From Jacaranda mimosifolia (lineage: Eukaryota > Streptophyta > Magnoliopsida > Lamiales > Bignoniaceae), in NCBI GenBank assembly GCA_018894105.1, contig CM032122.1, forward strand, positions 36,487,404 to 36,551,403: a DNA stretch of 64,000 bases, given 5' to 3'. The position numbers were made by a program, and so were the translations under genes. The notes below the pieces were generated by a model, which saw only the letters and a program-made list of their open reading frames with translations, was not told where the DNA came from and ran no database searches. Of this stretch, positions 40,455 through 52,311 are shown piece after piece; the stretch's first letter is position 1; each line of letters begins with the position of its first letter.

Positions 40455-43400
40455 CAGCACATTAGAGATATTACTCCTTCATTGAATAGTTAGTCAGTTA
40501 AAGTTTTAGTTGAATGTAAAAGTGCTGAATGGCAATTAACTCATAGTCCAAAAAGATATCACCACATTACATTAGTTGATGAAACGGTATTGCATTTTTG
40601 CAATTTTCATAATGTGTTGTTCCAAATTAAAAATACATAAAACATTTGAAATATTAGACAGTAATAAAATAAAATTGTTTTTTATGCTATCATGTAAATA
40701 ATTCATTTATTATTACAAGTATCTATCGAGGCAATGTATTTTTTATTCTATTTATAAATTAAAATATTTTTTGACAATGCATATATATTTTTATTCTTAA
40801 AAAAAACTTTGAAAAAATTATTATAAATTAAGTTTGATTAAAATAAAAATAATTCACTTAATTTATTTAAAAAAATTATTATTGGTAAAAAATGTTTTAC
40901 TTGAAGTACTAAATTTCTTATTCTTTATATATATATATATATATATAATAAACTATTCCATTGATATTCAACTAAAATTGCATTCATTTAATTTTCTTAA
41001 TATTTTAGGTTTATTAAATTTAAGTTAGTCTATAATGATAACTATCTCATTTAAATCAAATAGATATTTTGCCATTATCTAGAAAATTTTAATATTTGTT
41101 TTAAATCAACTTTAAATTTGACTTGTCTTTATTCTCGTTATTATAAATTAAATTATACTGTAAGAATGTAAATATTTGATTTTATTACTTTAGCATATGT
41201 GATAACATAAAATTGTTATTTAGAAACATATAGTTATGCTTATTAAAATAATTATAATATTATAAATTGATAATTGCTTTTTATCCTATATTTATTTAAT
41301 TCATATAATTTTTAGTTGAAATTATTAAATGGTTCTAAAATAATTATTACTCTATAATTATATCTATTGGTTTACAATTATTTTTACAGTGTTCTCAATA
41401 GTTTGTTCTAATCTATTTATATGTTTTGGATGTCTATAAATTTTAGGGTACAAAAATTCTGGCAACAATATTTGATACTGCCATTCAGCACTTTGAAAAG
41501 ACCCTAGCAGTTCATGGCACATACATAATTTCAAATGCTCATGTTGCTCTGGCCAATCCTCTTTATGATAATTATGGGCAGCCATATAGTTGGACTATCA
41601 CACAAACAATTGTCATTAAAAGAGAGTTGGTGAATGTGATTCCTTTGTCCATAATAATGCCAACTTTTCAGCCATTCCGTTCTTTGCTTCCTTCAAATGA
41701 GAAGCATACTGTTGGTAGATTAATAACATGTAATTAATATATTTTTTCTATTTCTAACTATTATTATACATAATTTTTCCTTTGAAATTTTGATTTCAGA
41801 TATACTAGCTATCGTCATTAAGAAGTTTAATCAACGCACTGTTGGAGCTCCTCCAAAAACTTTCCTAATCCATGAGTTTGCTCTTTTGAATCATGAATAT
41901 AATATCTTGCTTTCTGTTTGTTTAACTATATACTTTATTTATCAATTAAATTTTACTCTATTTAGTATAAAATATTGTCTATTTAATTTATTTTTGATAT
42001 TTCTCTTTTATTAGGAAAAGACCGATTATCCTATCTCTATGGAATAATATAGCTACCTCAAAAGGTGATCTGATAATGTCTGTTCCGAAACAAATGCCAA
42101 CTATAAGTGCGACAAAATTACGTATCTCTGGTCATTATGGCATGATTTACTTTACTTCCAAAATTCTCTCATGAATCTTTCATTTATATTTAATTTGTTG
42201 TATGTACAAAATATATATACACATATATATTGTTTTGAAGATTGATTTAGTAAAATTAATTTAAGTTACTGTATAACTAAAATTTATCTATATAGGAATA
42301 TCCCTTGGATCAACACCATTGACGATGATAATTGTGGATCTTGCTATTCCAGATGCAGATCGACTAAAAACTTGGTGCATGATTTTTTTAAACAAATATG
42401 TTCAAAAAGTTTGTGTTTTGCTAACTTATTTCTTTTTTTCAATTAGCTTATAATATTTTTGTTCCATTGCATAGGAGAAGCAACAACTAGCATGCTATTG
42501 CTAATGCATTGATCCAAGTGAATGAAATCATGAAAATTCAGAGAACTTCTTTATCACCTACTCGGAAAATTTTCACTATTTCCAATGTTGTGAGAATTGA
42601 TAATATATGAAACTATTATATGCTATCAACGAAATTATATCAATATTATTTTTGCTTTAATTAGACAACACTTTAATGTTACTTTGTATTTAAATTGTGT
42701 CAATAGGTTGGAAGATTCATGCTAAAAGCGAAGATTGAAGTCACTAATCAAGATCAAAAGTTCATTTACGTAGCTTGTGAAAGTTGCAATACTTCATATG
42801 TAGCTGAAGCAAATTGGTCAATAGATTGCCAAAAATATGGTCAAACAACTTTGATAAGACCAAGGTAATTTGTTATCATGTATTCTAATTAGTTTGTAAT
42901 AGTATTTTATAAATAAGAATTTATTTCCAAATTTTTTAATATTTATTACATACTTTTATAGTAAAATAATATTAAATGCTCTATTTTCATATGTGGAATA
43001 ATCTTAGGGAATAAATTATTGCAAATATTGTTGATGAGACTGGATCTTTGGAAGCTATTGTCTTTGGTGATGATGCTGTGAAAATCATGAACATGAACAC
43101 ATTTGCAATTATGAAAATGCATAATATTGTAAGTTATTACATTATAATTTGTATTAATATATTCTTTAATTTAAGAAATAATACATCTTTATGCTATTTT
43201 AGGGAATGACACCTTCACTTGCTGATATCAATTGTGCTATACAAAATAAGTTGTTTGTAATTAAGCTAAAAAGATACTATAAGACAAGACATGATTGTGT
43301 GCATGCTCAGTACACAATTTTAAATTTGATAGAAGATGCTAATAAGGAAAGCAACAATCTTATGGTATTTGCAAGTGATTCAGCTGAAAATATTTTGGAA

Positions 43401-43784
43401 GAAAGCCTACCAATTGATGCAACCGGCAAAATGAGAGCTATGAAACGCTTGTTTTCTCCATGTATGTTAAATTATAAACTAATATGTTAAATATAATAAA
43501 TTAGCAATTTCAAAATCTATATTAAAAATATGCAACTATTACAAATATTGAAATAAAATTTTCATTCTTATGTAATGAGTAGATGTTGGTTCTTCATCTC
43601 AAAGAAAGAAAATGAAGCAAATTGTGATAGGTATGAATCTAGCAGTTTTTATATTTTAAAGCTTTTATCAATTAATTCTTATTTTTACTAAAACAAAACA
43701 AAATTATTGATATCATTTAAACTTGTTTTTAAAGATGAAGATGAAAGCAATGAAGAAGACATCGGAAATAGTAGTGATGAATGA
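40455..43784 (+). pseudogene. Helitron-borne RPA1-like gene with introns, broken
   Basis: Replication protein A large-subunit-like ORF, a known cargo of plant Helitrons. Exon-like blocks read HIRDITPSLNS (40455), then GTKILATIFDTAIQHF and GTYIISNAHVALANP (about 41448-41718), DILAIVIKKFNQR (41800), IMSVPKQMPTISATKLRISG (about 42075-42130), VGRFMLKAKIEVTNQDQKF (about 42711-42770), and ETGSLEAIVFGDDA (about 43038). The last blocks end in an acidic tail at TGA 43784. The zinc-binding motif reads CESC...C with Tyr at the fourth Cys position. A TAG at 40491 interrupts the first exon. Most junctions have GT-AG signals. Confidence 0.75.
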
Positions 43785-44899
43785 GATGGATGGGATTTCT
43801 GCTATTTGTTTCTTGATATGACATGATCAAGAAAATTGTTATCTTGTTCTAGCTTTTTTGCAAATATACTATAAATAGATCTTGTTCCAGTTTTTTGTGG
43901 ATCTACTGTAAATAGAACTTATCTCCAATGAGGAGACAAAAAATCACTATATCATATAACTACATTCTGGAACAAGATAAAGTAATTTCTTGATTTTTAT
44001 ATTAAATATCTAAAGAAGACATATACTGCCTAAATAGTTAGTTAATAATACTTCCAGTATGTCCTTGTGTCTAAATCAGAAATATTAATACCCTTTGATT
44101 TTGCGAATCATTCATTTCTTAGTGTGTATTTGCTGGGTATTTGTTTCAAAAGTAAATTGTTTGCCTTCCCTTGCATTTTTTATTAATGCAAAAATATAAG
44201 ATGAGGAAGCCACGAATGATGGAGTACAACATTGTAGAAGCAATTGTTTTAATGATTTTTACTTTAGTTTGAAATTTTTCAGTATGTTAAAGATTGATTA
44301 CTTAATATTTGCTAAAAGAATATTGCTTCATGTCAATTAGATTAATTTTTCCAATTTTACGACCTTTATTCTTCCTTATCTTCTTCTTTGCTAGCTTCTC
44401 TACTTCTTCAGTTTTTCCATATTTTAACAAGTTCCTAAAATGTGATTACATACTGGTGCATCATTATTGAAATATTCTTACGTCAAATGATTAGAAGAGT
44501 TTAGTTAATGTGATTACATAATGTTCTGTTAGTTCCTACAATAATAGAAATCTATATGATTAATTTTTTCATCATATTGAGATGATTGATATACCAAATG
44601 CTTTCCCAAATTTTTTTATCACTGATGTTTGTGAGCAAAGTTTCAATAATTGCTCTTGACATATCACTTTCTTTTCCTTTTGTTTCAACTTTAAGTTCAA
44701 TCTTGATGTCAAGAAAACTAGATGATGTTTTCTCAGAAGCATTGTTCCACTAGGACAATTTTCATTCCTGTGCATCCTTTCTTCTTCACATACTTCCAAA
44801 CATTCAATTTATAATCATCACCATCATCAAAGCTTGTTTCAGGTCAACATATATAGTAGCATCAGAAATCAGCAAAAAAGAAAAGTTTTGAATTAAGTT

Positions 44900-44944
<45 letters not shown>

Positions 44945-45390
44945 ACATGCATGAGAAGTTTGGCGTAAACTAGAATTCAAAGCACACTGAAACAACTGAG
45001 TAATTAAGTTGGTAAATTTATAAATAAATAGCATTCAAAATGTTTGCTTCCATTCTTCTTGTAGAATCTCCTAATTTTCTATATTTGGTAAAACCCAATA
45101 CCCGAAAACAAGAATCTATATGCATATATACATATATATGCAAATTATGTGTATGAATTGGTAGTTAAAATTTTTATGTATCAATCCTGTACTAGAAATA
45201 CTATGCTAGTATGGGTGCTCTAGGCATCACTTGTTCAATTTATATTTTCATTTTTAAAAATTCAATAACTAATAAAATATTAGAAAAGGAGAAAACAAAG
45301 TTGTACCTTATGAAATTTATATCCCAGTTAAGCAACATATACACAGTAGCAGTACACGTAGCTGCAAAATCTGCAACTTAGAGAATAAGA
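43785..45390. other. Non-coding 3' part of the Helitron-type block
   Basis: AT-rich DNA downstream of the RPA-like gene. Minus-strand frames between about 44330 and 44800 are lysine-rich (including RNLLKYGKTEEVEKLAKKK and FLDIKIELKVETKGKE) but broken and unrecognised. They could be a captured host fragment or chance. A long (CA)n-(TA)n microsatellite lies at about 44900-44944. Confidence 0.4.
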
Positions 45391-45875
45391 GGCCGTTTGG
45401 TTTCATTTTCAGAGGCCATTTTCATTTTTTAGTGAAAATGCATAGTGAAAAGTTAGTTAGAATAGTTGAATTTGAAAATGAAATTTTATTTGGATGTGTT
45501 GTAGAAAATTATAGGTTTATATATGTGTGAAAATGAAATGTATTTGGATATTTGGTATTTTTGTATTAAAAATTGTGTAGTTTTTGAATTTGAATTGATA
45601 ATGTGATGTGTGATTGTTTGAAAAATTAATATTATGATTTGAATTTGAATTTATAATAATTTTGTTGTGAATGGTGTATGAGAAGTATTGGGAAGATAAA
45701 AAATGATTAAGGTAATGATAGGGGTTGAAAAAGGGATGAAAATAGAGAGAGAATATAACAAAGAATGTTTTGAAAATGAAATCGTTTGAAAAAAGGGTAT
45801 AGATAGTGATAATTCTCTATTTTCATTTTGAGGAGAAAATGAAAACGGTGTTTGAAAACGAAAACAAATGGGTCC
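45391..45875. mobile_element. MITE-like element with GGCCGTTTGGTTT-type ends
   Basis: Left end GGCCGTTTGGTTTCATTTTC; reverse complement of the right end GGACCCATTTGTTTTCGTTTTC. The ends match imperfectly over about 20 bp. The interior repeats GAAAATGAAA words, and the whole element is about 485 bp without coding capacity. A target duplication was not resolved. hAT-type ends are the best guess. Confidence 0.55.
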
Positions 45876-46849
45876 TAAATTTCATGGAACAAAGAAAAAA
45901 GGATTTTTTTTAAAAATATAGAGCAAAAAAACACTTGTAAATAAAAAAATATTAGTTCCACTATAACTAAAAGTGCATGTGCATATTTGAACACAATCCA
46001 CTCTTTCAGATTTAGAATCAATCACTAACAGCAAGGTTCACAAATAGAAGCTAAGCCAAATTAAGTATCTTGATATTAGTTCCAGACTCATTTCTCCGTC
46101 TGATTTTAAAGGCATAACTAAATTGATTCCTACTGCTGCTTTTATGCTAATTTTACTTTATTAAATAATATACATATATGAATATATTTATTTAGCTTAA
46201 TTAATGAAAAGACTTGATAATGAAAATTTGAACTTGTTTTTTATAGAATTCGTAGAAGAATTGTTAAAACACACACACACACACACACACTTTGGATTCA
46301 AACTGATATTTAAACATATACTATTCACATATTCGATCCAAGTGAAATAAAAACATACCACATCTTTCCTTGTCCTGCTCATAGAAATATGTTTCAACAT
46401 ATAAATTTATAATTTTTCACATTTCTATTAGTTTGTCAAGTCTTATTCATTAATTTCTAATAGTAATTATTATGATACAAATTTTTAAAGTTTTTTAATC
46501 TTAAGAATACATCATCTGCGTGCTTAGCTTACATTGAGTATATATATTTAGTGTTATCTTGAATGTTTTCGAAAATTCAATATTAGATTGGTATTTTCTT
46601 TTATTTCAAAGTTATAGTTTTAAAAAATATTCATTCTTTAATTATATAGTCTGTTTGGCATATTTATTTAACATTTTTAATTTATTTTATTAATAATTTT
46701 TTTTTACAAATTAACCATTATCAAAATATTATTTTTCATGAAGCACAACCTCTATATTATAATTACAATTATAATAATTTATTCAACATTTAAATATCAT
46801 TAATTTTTTAAAACACATGTTTTTAATTATAAGCATTCAACCATAGCAA
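45876..46849. other. AT-rich DNA near the right end of the inserted block
   Basis: No supportable gene. A (CA)n microsatellite lies at about 46268-46290. The right junction of the inserted DNA with the copia leader is expected near the end of this stretch. Confidence 0.45.
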
Positions 46850-47251
46850 AAGCACCAGTACAACGTGTACTGCACGGCCGCAGACTGTCATTTATGATTC
46901 AACCAAATTAATAGAGACTTCATGGGCAATAAAAAACACGGCCGCAAATTACCTTGCCGTAGCCCAACGATATGCAGAGAGATTAACATCTTTCAGATTC
47001 AACCAATTTCAACAGTACAACATGCTAATCTTAATTCAAAATCACAATTTATTGTGGCAAAAAATAATCTATTGTCTTGATTTCAATTATAAAATTTTTG
47101 ACACCGATTTCAACAATTATCAAACTTATTGAGTATTCTAAAAGATTAAATCCATAAATAAAAAATTCGAATAAAAACTTTATTGAACCTATGACACCTT
47201 TCAAATAGATCTAATAAAACATAATAGATTTCTCAATGATTCAGCATGAGT
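46850..47251 (-). other. Copia 5' leader, PBS-proximal half
   Basis: Non-coding sequence between the PBS and the inserted block. It has two copies of ACGGCCGCA (about 46873 and 46938) and a perfect 7-bp stem, 3-nt loop hairpin at 46856-46872. It is the probable continuation of the leader at 29948-30520. Confidence 0.5.
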
Positions 47252-47264
47252 GGCTCTAATACCA
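47252..47264 (-). promoter_or_regulatory. Copia primer-binding site (tRNA-iMet type)
   Basis: On the minus strand TGGTATTAGAGCC lies two bases after the LTR end. It differs at one base from TGGTATCAGAGCC, the plant copia PBS complementary to initiator methionine tRNA. Confidence 0.9.
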
Positions 47265-47266
47265 AT

Positions 47267-47735
47267 TGTAAGAATTAAACCATATATATGAAATCCATCA
47301 CATAAAACCTAAGAACCATCATGTTATATCATCAAAATCAATCTATGCGCGAAAGCGTACTTGAATCCATGAATACCAATGAAATCCTTGGAGTCTTGCA
47401 GTTATTGATCTTCCAAATTATTACATATGAAGTTTGGGAGAAGTTACTCTCTCTTTTCTAATTATGAGATATCATAAAAGAATCATACACATAATGCAGG
47501 GACCATAATCCTAATATAACTGTATATCTTTTCTTTATTTCTAATTTAACCCATAATAAAATTATAAATTATAAATTAGAGTATCTGCACATATAAGCCC
47601 ATACTTTGTAAGGTAATTTAGGCCCATCTAATAATTAGATCACTTTAATTTGGGCCAAGCCTTTTCAAAATAGCAAATTGCATACAATTATTATTAATAT
47701 ATATGTATATATATTATAAAGTCCAAAATCCAACA
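47267..47735 (-). repeat. Copia 5' LTR
   Basis: 469 bp with intact ends: in element orientation it begins TGTTGGATTTTGGACTTTA and ends TTTAATTCTTACA. Aligns over its length to 24951-25427 with scattered substitutions and small gaps. Confidence 0.9.
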
Positions 47736-47740
47736 CTAAT
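47736..47740. repeat. Copia target-site duplication, right (CTAAT)
   Basis: Partner of CTAAC at 24946-24950, one mismatch. Confidence 0.75.
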
Positions 47741-47751
47741 ATCTTAGAGAT

Positions 47752-48081
47752 ATTACTGTTTGGTTTTATTTCCATTTCCAAGTTCCATTTCCATCATTTC
47801 TAAAATGGTGAGAATTAGTTATATGAAATGTGATGTGGAAATGAAAATGTATTTGAATGAAATGTTGGAAATGTAATAATTATGTTGGTTTTAATAAGTT
47901 GTAGGTGAAGAGAGATAGAAATAATGAAATAGAAAAAGAAGATATACTGATTATTGGATAATGTGTTTTGAAAATAAAAATGAAAATTATGTTGGGTGGA
48001 AATTTCTAAAAAGTGATGGTTTCTATTTTTGGAATGGTAGAAAATGAAAAAAGTGGGTGTGAAAATAAAACCAAATGATAG
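47752..48081. mobile_element. MITE-like element with CTGTTTGGTTTTATTTCC ends
   Basis: The left end ACTGTTTGGTTTTATTTCCA and the right end, reverse complement CTATCATTTGGTTTTATTTTCA, form imperfect inverted repeats. The 330-bp element is non-coding and its ends resemble those of the element at 45391-45875, suggesting one family. It lies only about 12 bp from the copia target duplication. Confidence 0.55.
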
Positions 48082-49218
48082 TTTTCTATTATTTAATTAA
48101 ACTGCAATATGCATTGGAATTCTTATTAATATTTTAACTATATATATTTGGCTATATCACATCGATACCATATAAAAAGAAAATAGCCCTTATAATCGCA
48201 TAATGATGGTTTTCAAACTACTACACTAAATTATTATTTATCAAAAATATCTCTATAAGTACTTCGTAACCCTTTTCTACTACTAACACACTTTTCTACT
48301 GCTAACACAATTAGTAACTTTCTTTGATAACTTATTCCTCCCTCTAATGTACCAATAACTTTTTTCCATCACTCATGCTTCTAAATTCCCACTTATACTC
48401 TCAGCATAACTCATAATTGATTTCATGCACGTAGGAAAAACGTGCTATAACGGCTAGTTTATTAGCAAATAATGAATTATCATTAAAATAATTATTTGTA
48501 CGTAAAAGTAAATTAGAATTGTTGGGGGAAAAATAATTTATTTGTAACAAATGACTTTACAAAGAGAGTTTATATTTAATTTGGGGTTATATTAAGTAAT
48601 ATTTATTTCGCGTAAATCTATTTATTTATGTCATTAGTTGTAAATTTTTAATTTATATTTTAAAAATAAACATATATATAATTGGTAATAACCTAGTCCA
48701 GGAACCGACTTCAATTTATATTATTTGTTTTTATTTATTTTTTAAGTTTAAACATATATATATATATATTCTAAATTATAGGCTAAGTGTGTTTACTTAA
48801 ATTATATTACTTATAATTATTATTTCATTTTAGATATATAGATACAAAACTAAAATATTCAATTTTTTAATTTTTTTTATAACTACTAAATTGAAAATAA
48901 AAATTAAGTTATAATTTTAAATATGTATATATAATTTATCAATTACTTAAATCTGGATAAAATAAATAAATTAATTATTATAACCCACTAAAAAGTTTGA
49001 ATTTCAAATCATTCAAAATTTATTAAACTATGAAATTTACTAAAACTTTAATTAAATTAGAAAATAATATAATTATATCTTAATACCAAAACTATTAATA
49101 ATCTGAAAGTTTTTCACTGTCCAGCAGACACAACCCTGTTGGACCAGAGACTTGCCCTTGTTTCATAACTCAAAGCCTCCCCGCCACCGCCGCCAACCAA
49201 GCGCTCACGCACACTGAG
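48082..49218. other. AT-rich intergenic DNA and RRS1 upstream region
   Basis: No gene is seen until the RRS1 start. The last about 90 bp (from 49130) become GC-richer with CCCGCCACCGCCGCCAACC and form the likely 5' UTR. No clear TATA box was recognised. Confidence 0.5.
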
Positions 49219-52200
49219 ATGGCGGAACCACAGTACGAGATCGATCTGGGCAACCTTATGGCCTTCGACCCACATCACCAATTCGTTTCTCCTCCCTCTT
49301 CTAGGTCTTCTTTTCTGGTCTCCTTTTGTTAATTTTCTTTCTCATTCACAAGTGGGGAAATTCACTTCTTAATACGTCAATAGCTGTTTTGGTAGTGGAA
49401 TGAGTTTCCGTTTTCGTAATTTATTTTGTATTATTAAGCACGACCTGTGTAACAGGGAGGAGGTTGTAAAGGAATCCATTGAACAGGGCACCAAATTAGT
49501 TCAAGCAATTGCGGATGCCCTTTTTAATTTGCCTTCAACCGAAGATCCGGATGGCCCCCTTGTCAAGCTTCCGGCACCTACTACCAAGTTGCCCAGAGAA
49601 AAGCCAGTAAGCTCTTTGTTTGCTTCTCTCTTTAGATTGTTAATAGAGCACAATAATCCCAACTGGACGGGAAGTCAGGGGATGGGGATGGGGATTGAGT
49701 AGAATTGAGGAAGGGCCTATTTGTACTAGGATTCCAGTAGGTTTATCAAGTTGAGATTTTGTTTCCCTTAAATGAATATATTCAAATTCTTTAAGTCTAT
49801 GGGTTGTTCTTGGGCTTTGATGAAGAAAATGCTAAGGAGAACTTTTTTCTCCCTTCAAACTCTATGCTTTCATTTTTATTCATATTCATTTTTCCCTTTC
49901 TTTTCCTCGCCAAAACCCAAAGTCCAAGCATAGCATAAAGGAAAACAAGGGATTTTATTTACTTCTTAATCAGTAGGACAGGATATGCTTGCATGAACTG
50001 TGACATTCATCTTGTGGCATCTTCTATCCTCATACCGATTATTTTATTAAATTAAAAACAGGGAGCAGTTTTTGAAATGTACTTGTTTAGATAAAATAGG
50101 ATTTTATACATAATACTTAAGCAGGATGACTTCGCCCATGTGGTAGTATGCTGACTGGAGTTTGTAGGATCTCAAGGATAGATATGCGTGAATGAAAAAA
50201 TAAACCTTTTGAATGGTGATATTCTATCTTCCTGCATCTTATGCTTGATCTCATCCTAAACTGCTGCAAAACATTCAAGAGTAATAGTAATATGGCCTAC
50301 ATAACAAGATAATTGTTAATGAGAATGAATTATTATTTTTGGAAATCATGATGGAAAATATGCTAACTACTTCTTTTTGGTTGTTGTCTTGGGAAATTTT
50401 ACTGGCTTAAAGAAATGGACAATTATTTCTTCTTGAAGAGCTTATGCTTAAAGGAACAAATTCTTAGTGGTTTGCTGATCTTTGCATCTAGCATGCTATT
50501 CAGGATTTTATTCTAGATTTTTATTTAATTGCGCATCTGAATTTATTTTTTTTCTATTTCGTTTTCAGCTTCCAAAGCCCAGACCTCCAACTAAGTGGGA
50601 ATTGTTTGCTCAAAAGAAAGGTTGGTTTGCATCTTTGCACAAAAGAGATTCTTTTTGTTACCTTTGATAAATTCTCTGAGGCATGACTTGGTGGAGATTG
50701 TAATGGGATCGATTGTCCCTTTGAAATATCATACAGGTATAAACAAGCGCAAGAAAGAAAAACTAGTCTTTGATGAGCAAATTGGCACTTGGAAGCGCCG
50801 CCATGGTTATGATCGTGTTAATGATGACAACAACATACCAATCATTGAGGCCAAGACCACTGATGGTATATAATTTTCAGTATCCTTGCTATCTGTTTCT
50901 AGTTTTACAGTGCTTTGGTGAAACAGAAGGGACTATTTGTTTCCACAGCAATCTTATTAATTTCAGCTGACAGCCATACTTAAATATGCTGGAAAATCAT
51001 AACGAAAACCTTTCTGACTTGGGTGTGATAAAGCTCAAACATAATCATTAAAATCCCAAACCTATTTTAAGAATAAAATAGATACATTATGATTTTAAAA
51101 GTTTACTGCTCTCCTGTGATTCTCATAATATTAGCTTAACCATTGCCTGAGAGTTGCACTCGATCATGATTCTACAATAATCAGTATGTTTACTTATCCA
51201 GAACCCGGAAAAGATCCTTTTGCTGAGAGACGTAAAGAGAAGAAAAACAAAGTAGAGAAGCAGGAGAAAAATCGGTTCCAAAACCTGAAACAAGCGGCGA
51301 AAGTTGGTGCATTGCCAAGGTTTTTCTTTTCCTCCTTTCTCAAATATAGGAGCTGTGACACTGTAGTTATGCACTAATCCTTGATCCAGCAATTTTTGCT
51401 ATTCTAGGTTTGAATAGGAAATATGGAACCTCCTTTAGATCAGAAATAAAAAGGAGATGATTAAAACAATTTCGTGAATAGATTCAATTATATGCCATCA
51501 TTCACTTACCATTACAAACAAAAAGATACCATTTACTTACTGTGGAATGAGGATTCTACAACATGATATTAGAAACACATGTTTTGTGGTTGATTGAATG
51601 AATGACAGCTGAGGTGAAAGGATAATGAGAGACAGACCTCTAACTTCACAAATTGCATTTTGAGTTTGCCAATTAGTTCAATTTTACTGTAAAACTAAAC
51701 CTGAGTTTGTTTTTGCCTTGCAGTCATGTTCAACTTGCTGCCACAGCTTTACCTATAACAGGAACCCAAGCAATGCCTAAGAAAGTGAGCAAGGATGAGT
51801 TACAAAATGTTGCTGGAATGGCAGCAACTGCAACAGCCAGTGGTGGAAAATTTGACAAAAAATTGCCAGGAGAGAAGCCCCCAAAGCATGAAAAGAAGTA
51901 CAGAAAGGTTTGTGCTTAAGCTCAATGTTATTTACAGTTCAATGGTCGAGAGGTGGATTAAGTTTTGCAATTATCTGCATGCAGTTCCTACCGGCTGTGG
52001 AAGGATCAGGAATGGGCGCCTTGGAAAAGCAGCAAACTGAGAAAGTTTTGAACAAGTTGATCTCCCAAAATTCTCATGAGATACTCAATGTAGAAAAGGT
52101 GCATCTTTTTCTGCCCATTGGTTGATACGTTGAAGCTTCATTTCTCATTTTTAATTTGTTTGGTTGTCTGGGAATATAGGCCGTGAACATGTACAATGTG

Positions 52201-52311
52201 AAGAAAGAGAAGAAGCAAAGAAAACAAGGAAAACCATCATCAACTTCAAACAAGTTGAAGGCAAACAAGAAATCTTTCAAGAAAACGACCAAAAAAGGGA
52301 AATCAAAATGA
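49219..52311 (+). CDS. RRS1: Ribosome biogenesis regulatory protein RRS1 homologue, eight exons
   Basis: Nucleolar factor needed, with Rpf2 and the 5S RNP, for 60S ribosomal subunit assembly. Exons: 49219-49304, 49456-49606, 50569-50620, 50737-50865, 51202-51319, 51724-51907, 51985-52098, 52180-52311. All introns are GT-AG and the joined frame is open, giving 321 aa (Arabidopsis homologue about 318). The start [18 protein letters not shown] matches the conserved N-terminus. The hallmark RRS1 core follows: [38 protein letters not shown] and [11 protein letters not shown], spanning residues about 80-160. The C-terminus is lysine-rich ([14 protein letters not shown]), as expected for a nucleolar protein. 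Intron 2 (about 960 bp) is the longest. No defects are visible. Confidence 0.93.

Larger units (their letters stand above)
30520..46850 (+). mobile_element. Helitron-type insertion within the copia leader (boundaries approximate)
   Basis: This plus-strand block carries, in order, a Helitron N-terminal ORF, Rep (HUH) endonuclease, Pif1-like helicase and an RPA-like gene, the set known from autonomous plant Helitrons. It lies between the two halves of the copia leader. I could not find a clean 5'-TC or a 3' hairpin plus CTRR end, so the limits are inferred from where copia-type leader stops. The (AT)n tract at 30500-30520 and the region around 46800-46850 are the likely junctions. A solo LTR (32793-35691) and a MITE-like element (45391-45875) lie inside. 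All genes are broken. Confidence 0.7.
24951..47735 (-). mobile_element. Ty1/copia LTR retrotransposon split by a Helitron-type insertion
   Basis: Homologous LTRs lie at 24951-25427 and 47267-47735 in the same orientation, 22.8 kb apart, with a 4/5-matching target duplication outside them. On the minus strand the right LTR is followed by an initiator-Met-type PBS, and the left LTR is preceded by a PPT, so they are the two ends of one element. Gag, protease, integrase, RT and RNase H follow in copia order between 29.95 and 25.98 kb. About 16 kb of Helitron-type and other DNA lies within the leader between PBS and gag. Without that insert the element would be roughly 6 kb, a normal copia length. 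Confidence 0.88.

Noticed and set aside
44894..44944. Regular CA/TA repeats, considered as CRISPR-like or functional array
   Set aside because: Simple dinucleotide microsatellite without spacers; there is no CRISPR context in a plant nuclear genome.
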